In this document: positions 56,645 to 64,000 of the stretch, piece after piece
Layout of the letters: every line of letters begins with the position of its first letter
How positions within the stretch are numbered: the stretch's first letter is position 1
DNA from: Streptomyces chartreusis
GTDB taxonomy: Bacteria > Actinomycetota > Actinomycetes > Streptomycetales > Streptomycetaceae
Assembly (NCBI RefSeq): GCF_008704715.1
Contig: NZ_CP023689.1
Location: 1,178,001 to 1,242,000 of the forward strand
Reading direction: 5' to 3'
DNA: 64,000 nucleotides
The notes under the pieces: model-generated
Told to the model about the DNA's origin: nothing
Database searches by the model: none
Seen by the model: only the letters and a program-made list of their open reading frames with translations
Translations under genes and position numbers: made by a program

Positions 56645-57343
56645 ATGTCGCCCGTTCGGGGCATTCCATCCGTTCTCCGGCACGTCGGCGGGCGTGGTGC
56701 CCTGAAGATCTTCGTCGTGCATGCACTCGAACCGACCCAATCCACCCTGACGACAAGGGTGTTGACGGTGGTCACGCTGACCTGGCTCCTGGTGTCGGCA
56801 CCGTCCGGGGCGGCCGTGGCCACGTCCTGCGCGTACGTCGGCACAGGGCCGGACGGCGCACAGGTCGTCGCCGTCACCGACACCGGGCCGGACGGCGCAC
56901 GGGCGGTCGCGGTGGCCGGCCCCGACACCTGGCCGACTCCCCCGCAGTGCCCGACGCCGACTCCGACACCCAGCCCCACACCGACCCCGACGCCCTCGCC
57001 ACCACCGCCGCCGAAGACGACGCCGGCACCTGAACCCACGCCCACACCGCCGCCGAAGCCCACGCCCACCCCGAAACCGAAGCCTCCGCCCCCGGCGAAA
57101 CCGGCTCCCCCGCCCGCGCCACCCCGTGCGCGGCCGGCTCCCGAACCGCCGCCCACTCCGACTCCGACGCCGAAACCGTCGGTCAAGCCCACCCCGACTC
57201 CGTCCGCGACGCCGGTGCGCTACCCGCCGTACCGCGCGACCCCGCACAAGCGGGCCGTGCACCGCGCCCAGTCGCCCCTCACCTTCGTCCTGCTCATCGC
57301 GGTGCCCGCCATCGCCGCCGTCGCCGCGCTCCGACCGCGCTGA
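56645..57343 (+). CDS. Proline-rich wall-spanning surface protein with C-terminal membrane segment
   Basis: A 232-residue protein. A hydrophobic signal (about 40-60, VLTVVTLTWLLVSAPSGAAVA) is followed by GTGPDGAQVV/DTGPDGARAV repeats, then over 110 residues of (P-T)n, PPP and KP-rich stalk, and a C-terminal segment FVLLIAVPAIAAVAAL with terminal RPR. The stalk is long enough to pass the cell wall. A sortase or membrane anchor is possible, but LPxTG is absent. ATG 56645 has GAGGGG upstream; GTG 56717 is an alternative that gives a normal-length signal peptide. Confidence 0.65.
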   Translation: MSPVRGIPSVLRHVGGRGALKIFVVHALEPTQSTLTTRVLTVVTLTWLLVSAPSGAAVATSCAYVGTGPDGAQVVAVTDTGPDGARAVAVAGPDTWPTPPQCPTPTPTPSPTPTPTPSPPPPPKTTPAPEPTPTPPPKPTPTPKPKPPPPAKPAPPPAPPRARPAPEPPPTPTPTPKPSVKPTPTPSATPVRYPPYRATPHKRAVHRAQSPLTFVLLIAVPAIAAVAALRPR

Positions 57344-57358
57344 CCCTGGAGGCCCCTC

Positions 57359-58123
57359 TTGCCGGAATGGCTTGTTCTCACCCTCGCGATGCTGGCCGCG
57401 TGTTCCGTGGTGGTCGTCATCACCCTCGTCCGGCACCGCACGGCACCGGACGACGAGGACCCCTCCGAGACCCCGGACGTCATCGAGTACATGACGATGT
57501 GGATCGGCGTGGTGTACGCCATCGTGCTGGGCCTGGCCATCGCCGGGGTGTGGGAGGCCCGCAGCGCCGCCCAGGACCATGTCCAGGCGGAGGCCATGGC
57601 GCTGCACGAGGTCTCCGAGCGGGTCCGGGTGTATCCGGCCGATGTGCGCGACCGCATTCGGGACGATGTCAACGCCTATGTCGGACACGTCGTCACCAAG
57701 GAGTGGAAGCACATGACGGAGCACGGCGAGGTCACCGACCGCGGCACCGAGCTCCTCCAGCGGATCCGCCGGGACGTCACCGACTACGAGCCCAAGTCGG
57801 ACTTCGAGGCGCAGGCCTATCAGCCGCTCCTCGATCAGGTGACGGCGGCGGACCAGGCGCGCAACGCACGCTCGAACTCCACCGGCGACACCATGCCGGG
57901 CGTGGTCTGGTTCGGACTGCTGGCCGGTGGTGTCGTCACCATCGGGATGGTGTTCGCCCTCCAGATCCGGCGCACGGCCCGTGAGCTGATCCTCGCCGGG
58001 CTGTTCTCCGCGCTGATCGCCTTCCTGCTCTTCCTCATCTGGGACTTCGACGATCCCTACAGCCGCGGGGTGACCGCGTCGACGGAGCCGTTCCTCGCGC
58101 TCTTCCCGCAGTTCATGCGCTGA
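57359..58123 (+). CDS. DUF4239 membrane protein
   Basis: A 254-residue protein of the DUF4239 (bestrophin-like) family with four membrane segments: two at the N-terminus (WLVLTLAMLAACSVVVVITLV; MWIGVVYAIVLGLAIAGVWEA) and two at the C-terminus (VVWFGLLAGGVVTIGMVFAL; LILAGLFSALIAFLLFLIW), separated by a helical loop. TTG start with GGAGG upstream. It follows the Pro-rich gene by 15 bp and is probably cotranscribed. Confidence 0.8.
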   Translation: MPEWLVLTLAMLAACSVVVVITLVRHRTAPDDEDPSETPDVIEYMTMWIGVVYAIVLGLAIAGVWEARSAAQDHVQAEAMALHEVSERVRVYPADVRDRIRDDVNAYVGHVVTKEWKHMTEHGEVTDRGTELLQRIRRDVTDYEPKSDFEAQAYQPLLDQVTAADQARNARSNSTGDTMPGVVWFGLLAGGVVTIGMVFALQIRRTARELILAGLFSALIAFLLFLIWDFDDPYSRGVTASTEPFLALFPQFMR

Positions 58124-58277
58124 CCGGCCCGCACCGGGCGACGGCGGCGACCCGTGGCACTCGATGTGAAGCAGTCATGCCGCCGCCGTCACCCGCTCGC
58201 CGGAACGCCGTCCCCTGAGCGGCCCACACGCGTGCCCCATTCGTACGACACCGATCGCGCGGCTGCGCGCACGTTCC

Positions 58278-58285
58278 TAGCGTTT
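58278..58285 (+). promoter_or_regulatory. -10-like TAGCGTTT shared with the sortase gene
   Basis: TAGCGTTT at 58278, 79 bp before the start of the surface protein. The same octamer lies 57 bp before the sortase start (59789), which suggests related promoters. Confidence 0.4.
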
Positions 58286-58356
58286 CGCTCACCGAGGTGC
58301 ATTTCTGGCGCAAGCGGAAAGAGTCCGCGACTGCTCCTCGGGGACCGGAGGACACC

Positions 58357-58905
58357 ATGCGTGCGATACGCGTCGCTTCTGCCGCGCTGCTCGGGGTCAG
58401 CGCCCTCGCCATGACCGCCCCCGCCGCGCAGGCGCAGGGCGACAACTCCGGTTTCTGGGCCACCGTCCGGCCCACCACCGTCGAACCCGGCGAGCACGTC
58501 CGGCTGCGGGCGACGGGCTGCGAGCAGAGCGTGACCGTCTCCTCGGGGGTCTTCGACACGGTCACCATTCCCCGGTGGCGGACGACGGCCTGGGCCCGGG
58601 TGGACAGGGACGCCCGCCGGGGCGCCGTCTACGAAGTGTCCTTCTACTGCGGCACCTTCTGGCAGAGCGTCGACCTCACCATCGCCGGCGGCAGACCGGA
58701 CCGGCCCGACAGGCCCGACAGGCCCGACCGACCCGACCGGCCCGATCGCCCCGAACACCCGGAGCACGGTGTTCGCGCGGGCGAGGGCGGCACGCTCGCC
58801 GGACTGGATCTGAAGGAGATCGGCCTGGGCGCCGCGCTCATCACGGCCGCGCTCGGCACCGCGTACCACCTCTCCCGGCGCCGCACCGACGAGGACGGCT
58901 CCTGA
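58357..58905 (+). CDS. Small surface protein with DRP repeats and C-terminal anchor
   Basis: A 182-residue exported protein: signal (AALLGVSALAMTAPAAQA), a beta-rich region (WATVRPTTVEPGEHVRLRATGC), six DRP repeats (about 112-131) and a C-terminal membrane segment (GLGAALITAALGTAYHL) with basic tail RRR. The repeats may be a wall spacer. The gene stands near the class F sortase gene, and the terminator at 58923-58970 separates it from the convergent 59013 protein. ATG 58357 with GGAGGA. Confidence 0.75.
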   Translation: MRAIRVASAALLGVSALAMTAPAAQAQGDNSGFWATVRPTTVEPGEHVRLRATGCEQSVTVSSGVFDTVTIPRWRTTAWARVDRDARRGAVYEVSFYCGTFWQSVDLTIAGGRPDRPDRPDRPDRPDRPDRPEHPEHGVRAGEGGTLAGLDLKEIGLGAALITAALGTAYHLSRRRTDEDGS

Positions 58906-58922
58906 CGCGGCATCCACAGACT

Positions 58923-58970
58923 CAGACCTTCGCCCCGGTTCCCCACCAGGGGGGCCGGGGCGAAGGTCTG
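58923..58970. terminator. Bidirectional hairpin between convergent surface genes
   Basis: 16-bp perfect arms CAGACCTTCGCCCCGG / CCGGGGCGAAGGTCTG around a 16-base centre that itself can fold (CCCC/GGGG). Serves both the gene ending at 58905 and the one ending at 59013. Confidence 0.85.
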
Positions 58971-59012
58971 TGCTCGTGCGACCTGTCACGACCGTTGCGG
59001 GCCGACAGCGGA

Positions 59013-59513
59013 TCAGATCCGCTTCTCCGCCCGGCGCCGCATCCAGAACACCGCACCGCCGACGACCGCCACGGCGATGAGCCCGCCGCCGATGGCCATG
59101 TCGGTCGGCGTCGCGCCCGTGGAGGTGCTGCCGCCGAGACCGCCGCGGACGCCGCCGATGACGGTGAAGGCGTTGGGGTGGGTCAGGGGCCGGCCGGCGC
59201 CCGTGCAGTGCACCGTGATGCTGTGCGCACCCGGCCGCGCGTTGTTGTCGATCGTCGCGGTGCCCTTTGACGTGTTGCCGCCGACCGGGCTCAGGGTCGT
59301 GGGCCGGAACGCGTCCGAGGTCGCGGTGCCGCCGCGCGGGCAGCCGTCGACGGTGATGGTCAGCTGCCCGCCGCGGGCGATGACGCTGGGCAGGGCGACG
59401 ATGTTGCTCGGGCCGACGGGCGGCATGCCGTCGCGTGCCGCGGCCACCGGGGCGGCCAGACCGAGGGCGGCGACCGCGGTGGCGGTGGCCGCCAGGGTAC
59501 GAGTGGTTCGCAT
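59013..59513 (-). CDS. Small surface protein with C-terminal membrane anchor
   Basis: A 166-residue exported protein: signal (AATATAVAALGLAAPVAA), beta-rich centre (GGQLTITVDGCPRGGTATSD ... GAHSITVHC), a Gly/Ser/Thr stretch and a C-terminal segment DMAIGGGLIAVAVVGGAVFW with RRRAEKR tail. No classical LPxTG; the TGATPTD before the anchor might be the class F signal. It shares the layout of the 58357 protein (same domain order, paired Cys). Divergent from sortase. Confidence 0.75.
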   Translation of the reverse strand: MRTTRTLAATATAVAALGLAAPVAAARDGMPPVGPSNIVALPSVIARGGQLTITVDGCPRGGTATSDAFRPTTLSPVGGNTSKGTATIDNNARPGAHSITVHCTGAGRPLTHPNAFTVIGGVRGGLGGSTSTGATPTDMAIGGGLIAVAVVGGAVFWMRRRAEKRI

Positions 59514-59845
59514 GTGATCCTCCGCGGAAGACGCCCCGGGAACCGTCCCCGGTATCGATCGGCGAGAAAGCGCCTCCCAGAAAGACCCTCAGTTGCCGTG
59601 CCCGAGGCCGCATTTCGGCAATGGTCCGTCCTGGTGAGGAGACACGCCGGGGGACAACCCCACAATCGGAATTGCCGCAGGTCACGGACCGTCAGAATTT
59701 TCCGGCCCCTGGCAACTCGGATGGCGCACCGAAGGAGTTCGCACCACCCGTTCGTATCTGCCCCGTCGCCGGTTTCGCGTGCGGGACTTAGCGTTTTCGT
59801 ATGCGCGAATGACGTGGCGACGGCCGCGTCGAGAGGGGAAGTCGA
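59514..59845. other. 332-bp divergent region surface protein / sortase
   Basis: Holds the promoters of both genes, with TAGCGTTT at 59789-59796 for sortase. Otherwise AT-poorer than average but with several T-rich spots; no coding frame or repeat recognised. Confidence 0.5.
59789..59796 (+). promoter_or_regulatory. -10-like TAGCGTTT of the sortase gene
   Basis: TAGCGTTT fits TANNNT and matches the octamer before the 58357 gene. It gives a leader of about 45 bases. Confidence 0.4.
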
Positions 59846-60508
59846 ATGTCCGGTTTCGAGGTGGCCGAAGAGGAGGAGCGGCGGAGGAAGCGTGCTCCCT
59901 GGGGCGTGATAGCGCTGGTGCTGCTGACCGGTCTCGCGCTCGTCCGCAACGGCTCCGGCGAGTTCGACGTGGGCCCGCCGCAGCCCGCCTCGGCGGCCGC
60001 GGCCGACCGGCAGCTGCCCGGCCGGGTGCTGGCCCGGGCCGCTCAGCCGCTGTCCTTCGCCCTGCCGGACCGGGTGCGGATCCCCGCGATCAACGTCGAC
60101 GCGCCGACGATCCCGGTCGGCCTGGACCTCGACGGGTGGGTCGGCGCGCCCCCGCCGGAGGACCCCAATCTGTCGGGCTGGTTCACCGGCTCCGTCTCGC
60201 CCGGCGAGAAGGGCACCGCGGTGGTCGTCGGCCACGTCGACAATTTGCAGGGGCCCGCCGTTTTCTACGGCCTCGGCTCACTCGCGAAGGGAAATCGCGT
60301 CGAGGTCCTCCGCAAGGACGGAAAGACGGCCGTATTCGAGATCTACGGCGTCGAGGTGTTCCAGAAGGACAACTTCCCCGGAGACCGGGTCTACGCGTCG
60401 AAGGGGACCGCCGAATTGCGGGTCATCACCTGTGGCGGCGGTTTCTCCAAGCAGACCGGTTACGACGGGAACGTCGTCGTTTTCGCCAGCCTGGTCGAGG
60501 TCCGCTGA
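59846..60508 (+). CDS. Class F sortase
   Basis: A 220-residue membrane-anchored transpeptidase: cytoplasmic basic start, membrane segment (WGVIALVLLTGLALV), then a sortase barrel. The catalytic His is in VVVGHVDN (130) and Cys in VITCGGG (196). The basic residue that stabilises the intermediate is not obvious: after Cys196 the sequence is SKQTGYDGNVVVFA, with Lys202 the only candidate. It would link surface proteins to peptidoglycan; the 59013 and 58357 products may be its substrates. Start ATG with AGAGGGGAAG. Confidence 0.85.
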   Translation: MSGFEVAEEEERRRKRAPWGVIALVLLTGLALVRNGSGEFDVGPPQPASAAAADRQLPGRVLARAAQPLSFALPDRVRIPAINVDAPTIPVGLDLDGWVGAPPPEDPNLSGWFTGSVSPGEKGTAVVVGHVDNLQGPAVFYGLGSLAKGNRVEVLRKDGKTAVFEIYGVEVFQKDNFPGDRVYASKGTAELRVITCGGGFSKQTGYDGNVVVFASLVEVR

Positions 60509-60536
60509 GCGTTCCCCGACCGGGCGGCGGAAGCCG

Positions 60537-61406
60537 TCAGGAGTAATGCCGTTCCGGGACGGTGAGGTGGTATCCGGCGTCCAGCAGCCGCGGCAGATAG
60601 AAGCGCAGCGCGGTCACGCTCTGGGAGCGGTCGCCCCCGGCGTCGTGCGAGAGCACCACGACGCCGGGGGCGGCGCCGTTCTCGACCCGGTCGACGATCC
60701 TGCGGGTGCCGGGTGTGGTCCAGTCGAGGGTGTCGACGGTCCAGGCCAGCGGGTCCATGCCCAGTTCGGCGCCGAGTTGGAACGCGGCGCGGTTCCAGGC
60801 GCCGTAGGGGGCGCGGAACCAGACGGGGCGTTCGCCGCAGGAGTCCTCGATGACGTCGCTGGTGCGCTCCATCTCGCTGCGGATCGCGCGCCGGCTGAGC
60901 CGGGTGAGCAGCGGGTGGGACCAGGTGTGGTTGCCGACGACGTGGCCCTCGTCGGCCATCCTGGCGACGAGGTCACCGTTCTCGGCGACCATCTCGCCGC
61001 ACACGAAGAACATCGCGCGGATGTCGTAGTCGCGCAGGGTGTCCAGGATGTGCGGCGTGTAGCGGGCGTCGGGGCCGTCGTCGAAGGTCAGCACCATCCG
61101 GCGGCCCCGCCCGTTCACCTGGAGCATGGGCGCGTGGCGCACGAGGGTGCGGCGCGGGGCGGCCCTGGGCGGGCCGAATCCCGTGAGCGGCTGGAGACGG
61201 TACGAGGAGGGCTTGAGCGCGGAGCGCGCCTGCGGGCCCGCGGCCGGGGTGGGGGCCGAGGTCGGGGCGGCGGCGCGCCGGACCGGCTCGTCGCCCGCGA
61301 ATGTCGTGAACAGCCCGGCGGTGCCGGCGGTTCCGACGGCGGCGGCGCCGGCGAGCAACGCGCGGCGTCGGGTGAGCAGACGCGGGGGCAGCTGATCCTT
61401 CGTCAT
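60537..61406 (-). CDS. Secreted polysaccharide deacetylase (NodB/CE4)
   Basis: A 289-residue exported enzyme: twin-arginine signal (TRRRALLAGAAAVGTA), then NodB domain with TFDDGPD (metal and base Asp), NHTWSH (metal His pair), RAPYGAW, and VVVLSHDAGG with the catalytic His. It removes acetyl groups from a surface or extracellular glycan. Convergent with sortase across 28 bp. Confidence 0.9.
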   Translation of the reverse strand: MTKDQLPPRLLTRRRALLAGAAAVGTAGTAGLFTTFAGDEPVRRAAAPTSAPTPAAGPQARSALKPSSYRLQPLTGFGPPRAAPRRTLVRHAPMLQVNGRGRRMVLTFDDGPDARYTPHILDTLRDYDIRAMFFVCGEMVAENGDLVARMADEGHVVGNHTWSHPLLTRLSRRAIRSEMERTSDVIEDSCGERPVWFRAPYGAWNRAAFQLGAELGMDPLAWTVDTLDWTTPGTRRIVDRVENGAAPGVVVLSHDAGGDRSQSVTALRFYLPRLLDAGYHLTVPERHYS

Positions 61407-61511
61407 GACTCATGGGTCGCCCGGTGAGAGACCGACGCACCAGTACGACACCGGTACGGCCGTACGAAAGCACTCGCACGGCCGTGCACCGTAGGCCGCT
61501 CGCGGCACCGC

Positions 61512-64000
61512 TCAGCGGCGGCGGACCAGCGGGAACGGCAGCGTCTCGCGGATGGTCAGGCCGGTGAGGAACATGACCAGCCGGTCGACGCCGATGCCGA
61601 GCCCGCCGGTGGGCGGCATGGCGTATTCGAGGGCGTCGAGGAAGTCCTCGTCGAGTTCCATGGCCTCGGGGTCTCCCCCGGCGGCGAGCAGCGACTGGGC
61701 GGTGAGACGGCGGCGCTGTTCGACGGGGTCGGTGAGCTCGGAGTAGGCCGTGCCCAGTTCGGTGCCGAAGGCGACCAGGTCCCACCGCTCGGCGAGCCGG
61801 GGGTCCCCCCGGTGCTGGCGGGTGAGCGGGGAGACGTCGGTGGGGAAGTCCTTGTAGAAGGTGGGCAGGTGGGTCTTCTCCTCGACGAGCCGCTCGTACA
61901 TCTCCAGGACCACGTCGCCGTGGCCGTCGTCGGCGACGTACGGCACGCCCACGCGGTCGCAGTGGCGGTGCAGTCTGAGCAGCTCGGTGTCGGGGTCGAT
62001 CTCCTCGCCCAGCACCTCGGAGATCGCGCCGTACACCGTCTTGACGGGCCACTGCCCGGAGATGTCGTACTCCTTGCCGTCCTTGTGGGCGACCGGCGTC
62101 CCGAAGGCGGCCCGTGCGCAGCCCTGGATCAGCTCGCGGACCAGGTCGAGCATGACGTCGTAGTCGGCGTACGCCTGGTAGGCCTCCAGGATCGTGAACT
62201 CGGGGTTGTGCTTGTAGTCGACGCCCTCGTTGCGGAAGGTGCGGCCCATCTCGAAGACCTTCTCCACACCGCCGACGCACAGCCGCTTGAGGTACAGCTC
62301 GGGGGCGATGCGCAGATAGAGGTCGAGGTCGTAGGCGTTGATGTGGGTGGTGAAGGGGCGGGCGTTGGCGCCGCCGTGGATCTGCTGGAGCACCGGCGTC
62401 TCGACCTCCAGGTAGCCGCGTTCCAGCAGGCCCTGGCGCAGGGCCTGGACGGCGGTGGAGCGGGCGCGGACCACGTCGCGGGCGGCGGGGCTGGAGACCA
62501 GGTCGAGGTAGCGCATGCGGACCTTGGCCTCGGGGTCGGCGAGGCCGCGGCGCTTGTCGGGCAGCGGGCGCAGGCATTTGCCGATGAGCTGCCAGGAGGT
62601 GACGAAGACGGTGGGTTCGCCCTTGTCGCTGGTGCCGGCCAGACCGGTGGCGCTGATGAGGTCGCCGATGTCGGTGTCGGCGGTGAAGCGGTCGAGGGCG
62701 GCGCCGGAGTCCTTGCGGGTGAGGGCGAGTTGGTGGTCGCCGGACCAGTCGCGCAGCACGGCGAAGACGAGGCCGCCGAAGTCGCGGACCAGCATGACCC
62801 GGCCGGCGACGGTGACCTGTTCGCCCGTGCGGACCTCGGCGAGGGCGTGGGTGCGGGCCGGGATGCCGACGGGGTAGGGGTCGACGCCCTCGGTGCGCAG
62901 CCGGTCCAGGGTGCGGTGCCGGATGCGGACCTGTTCGGGCAGGCCCGCATCCGGCCCGGCCGCCCCGGCCTCGTCCCCTCCTTCGAGGCCGAGTGCCGCC
63001 AGCGAGGGCAGTCCCTCGGTGGTCGCGGGGCGGGGCTGGTTCCTCGGGTGCCCCTTTCTGCGGAGTTTGTGCAGCGACGGTACGGAGACGAAGCCTTCGG
63101 CGATGCCGGACGCCATGCCGATGCGGGCGAGGGAGGCGGCCTCGCCGTAGCAGATGAAGCGGGGGTACCACTCGGGCTGGTACTTCGCGTTGGAGCGGTA
63201 GAGGGCCTCCAGCTGCCACCACTTGGAGAAGAACAGCAGCAGGCGCCGCCACAGCCGCAGCACGGGCCCGGCGCCGATGCGGGCGCCCTCCTCGAAGACC
63301 GAGCGGAAGACGGCGAAGTTCAGGGAGATCCGGCGGATGCCGAGCTTGGGTGCCGCGTCGCACAGTTCGGCGACCATGAACTCCATGACGCCGTTGGGGG
63401 CGCCGCGGTCACGGCGCATCAGGTCCAGGGAGACGCCTTCGCGGCCCCAGGGCACGAAGGACTGCAGGGCGAGCAGCTCGCCGTCCCCGCCGAGGGCCTC
63501 CAGGAGGAGGCAGTCGCCGTCGGCGGGGTCGCCGAGGCGGTCCAGGGCCATGGAGAAGCCGCGTTCGGTCTCGGTGTCGCGCCAGGCGTCGGCCTTACGG
63601 ATGATCTCCTCCATCTCCGCCTCGCCGAGGGTGGAGTGGCGGCGGATACGGCAGTGGGCCCCGGTGCGGCGGACGCGGTGGACGGCCTGCCGGGTGACCC
63701 GCATGTCGCGGCCGTCGAGGTCGAAGTCCTGCGGCCGCAGGATCGCCTCGTCGCCTAGCTGGAGGGCACCGAGTCCGGCACGGGCGTAGGCGGTGGCGCC
63801 GTCCTCGGAGGCGCCCATCGCGGCCGGCACCCAGGCGTGCCGGCGGGCGGCGGCCAGCCAGGCGGCGATGGCGTGCGGCCATGCCTCCCGGTCGCCGACC
63901 GGGTCGCCACTGGCGAGGCACACGCCGGCCTCGACGCGGTAGGTGACGGCGGCCTTGCCGCTGGGCGAGAAGACGACGGCCTTGTCCCGCCGGGTGGCGA
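61512..64000 (-). CDS. lysX: LysX: lysyl-phosphatidylglycerol synthase fused to lysyl-tRNA synthetase (5' end outside window)
   Basis: The visible 829 residues end at RR-stop and the frame runs off the right edge, so the N-terminal membrane part is not seen. The first 300 residues are the MprF-type GNAT-like transferase, with [15 protein letters not shown] and [13 protein letters not shown]. Then comes an OB-fold anticodon domain ([16 protein letters not shown]) and a class II synthetase core: motif 2 FRNEG, motif 3 [13 protein letters not shown]. It charges tRNA-Lys and moves lysine to phosphatidylglycerol, giving a positively charged membrane lipid that resists cationic peptides. Confidence 0.9.
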   Translation of the reverse strand, partial: ATRRDKAVVFSPSGKAAVTYRVEAGVCLASGDPVGDREAWPHAIAAWLAAARRHAWVPAAMGASEDGATAYARAGLGALQLGDEAILRPQDFDLDGRDMRVTRQAVHRVRRTGAHCRIRRHSTLGEAEMEEIIRKADAWRDTETERGFSMALDRLGDPADGDCLLLEALGGDGELLALQSFVPWGREGVSLDLMRRDRGAPNGVMEFMVAELCDAAPKLGIRRISLNFAVFRSVFEEGARIGAGPVLRLWRRLLLFFSKWWQLEALYRSNAKYQPEWYPRFICYGEAASLARIGMASGIAEGFVSVPSLHKLRRKGHPRNQPRPATTEGLPSLAALGLEGGDEAGAAGPDAGLPEQVRIRHRTLDRLRTEGVDPYPVGIPARTHALAEVRTGEQVTVAGRVMLVRDFGGLVFAVLRDWSGDHQLALTRKDSGAALDRFTADTDIGDLISATGLAGTSDKGEPTVFVTSWQLIGKCLRPLPDKRRGLADPEAKVRMRYLDLVSSPAARDVVRARSTAVQALRQGLLERGYLEVETPVLQQIHGGANARPFTTHINAYDLDLYLRIAPELYLKRLCVGGVEKVFEMGRTFRNEGVDYKHNPEFTILEAYQAYADYDVMLDLVRELIQGCARAAFGTPVAHKDGKEYDISGQWPVKTVYGAISEVLGEEIDPDTELLRLHRHCDRVGVPYVADDGHGDVVLEMYERLVEEKTHLPTFYKDFPTDVSPLTRQHRGDPRLAERWDLVAFGTELGTAYSELTDPVEQRRRLTAQSLLAAGGDPEAMELDEDFLDALEYAMPPTGGLGIGVDRLVMFLTGLTIRETLPFPLVRRR

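Noticed and set aside
58981..59010. TGTCACG at 58983 as another ECF41 promoter
   Set aside because: The base quartet at N16 spacing reads AGCG, not NGTC, and no gene starts downstream on that strand.

Overview
The window is chromosomal DNA from a Streptomyces. The evidence is very high GC with strong third-position GC bias, frequent GTG and TTG starts, WhiB and BldD-era developmental regulators, Tat-type secreted enzymes, a complete ergothioneine operon and a lipoprotein of the family named after S. coelicolor SCO0930. From memory, not checked, the gene order egtABCD, olsBA, sdhCAB, rmdA, SCO0930-type lipoprotein resembles the SCO0910-SCO0934 stretch of S. coelicolor. I see no tRNA, rRNA, CRISPR array, insertion sequence or prophage.

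Left part (1-5.6 kb): an oxidoreductase set (ferredoxin-reductase-like flavoprotein cut by the window edge, SdhA-like flavoprotein, NmrA/epimerase-like SDR) lies next to a whiB-sigma pair and a divergent sigma-like gene. The two sigma-like genes look like complementary pieces of one ECF41 sigma factor. One keeps regions 2 and 4 but lacks the SnoaL domain. The other keeps a region 2-like part and the SnoaL domain with DGGGK and NPDKL motifs but lacks region 4. Four sites reading TGTCAC(A/G)-N16-(G/T)GTC stand in front of the flavoprotein, the SDR, the sigma-like gene and the whiB-sigma operon, and suggest one self-controlled regulon. This is the most interesting system in the window.

5.6-17.7 kb: two tandem Stealth-family sugar-phosphate transferases, an SDR with a divergent AraC regulator, a Tat-exported GH43/AbfB arabinofuranosidase-like enzyme, an amidase, an NfeD-like protein plus flotillin, an orphan PemK-like toxin and a bacterial PARG-type (ADP-ribose) hydrolase.

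18-24 kb: egtABCD with overlapping start/stop codons (ergothioneine), dodecin, a HAD phosphatase and two small secreted proteins that flank a perfect 36-bp palindrome.

24-31.6 kb: a probable operon read on the minus strand, pgm - coiled-coil membrane protein - double-STAS protein - P-loop/32-residue-repeat protein; then a methyltransferase and a decayed pectate-lyase pseudogene.

31.9-42.5 kb: DUF485/acetate-type symporter pair, zinc-free ribosomal protein L32 behind a Zur box, a LuxR regulator, BBE-type FAD oxidoreductase, luciferase-like monooxygenase, beta-propeller phytase and a UvrA-like ATPase.

42.4-55 kb: ornithine-lipid acyltransferases (olsB/olsA), succinate dehydrogenase sdhCAB with a divergent LysR gene sharing a promoter region that holds a T-N11-A box, an SDR, a zinc alcohol dehydrogenase with LysR regulator, and the PAS-GGDEF-EAL protein RmdA coupled to a SAM methyltransferase.

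55-64 kb: cell-surface genes (SCO0930-type lipoprotein, Pro-rich wall-spanning protein, DUF4239 membrane protein, two small proteins with C-terminal anchors, class F sortase), a Tat-exported polysaccharide deacetylase and the 3' part of lysX (lysyl-phosphatidylglycerol synthase fused to lysyl-tRNA synthetase), which runs off the right edge.
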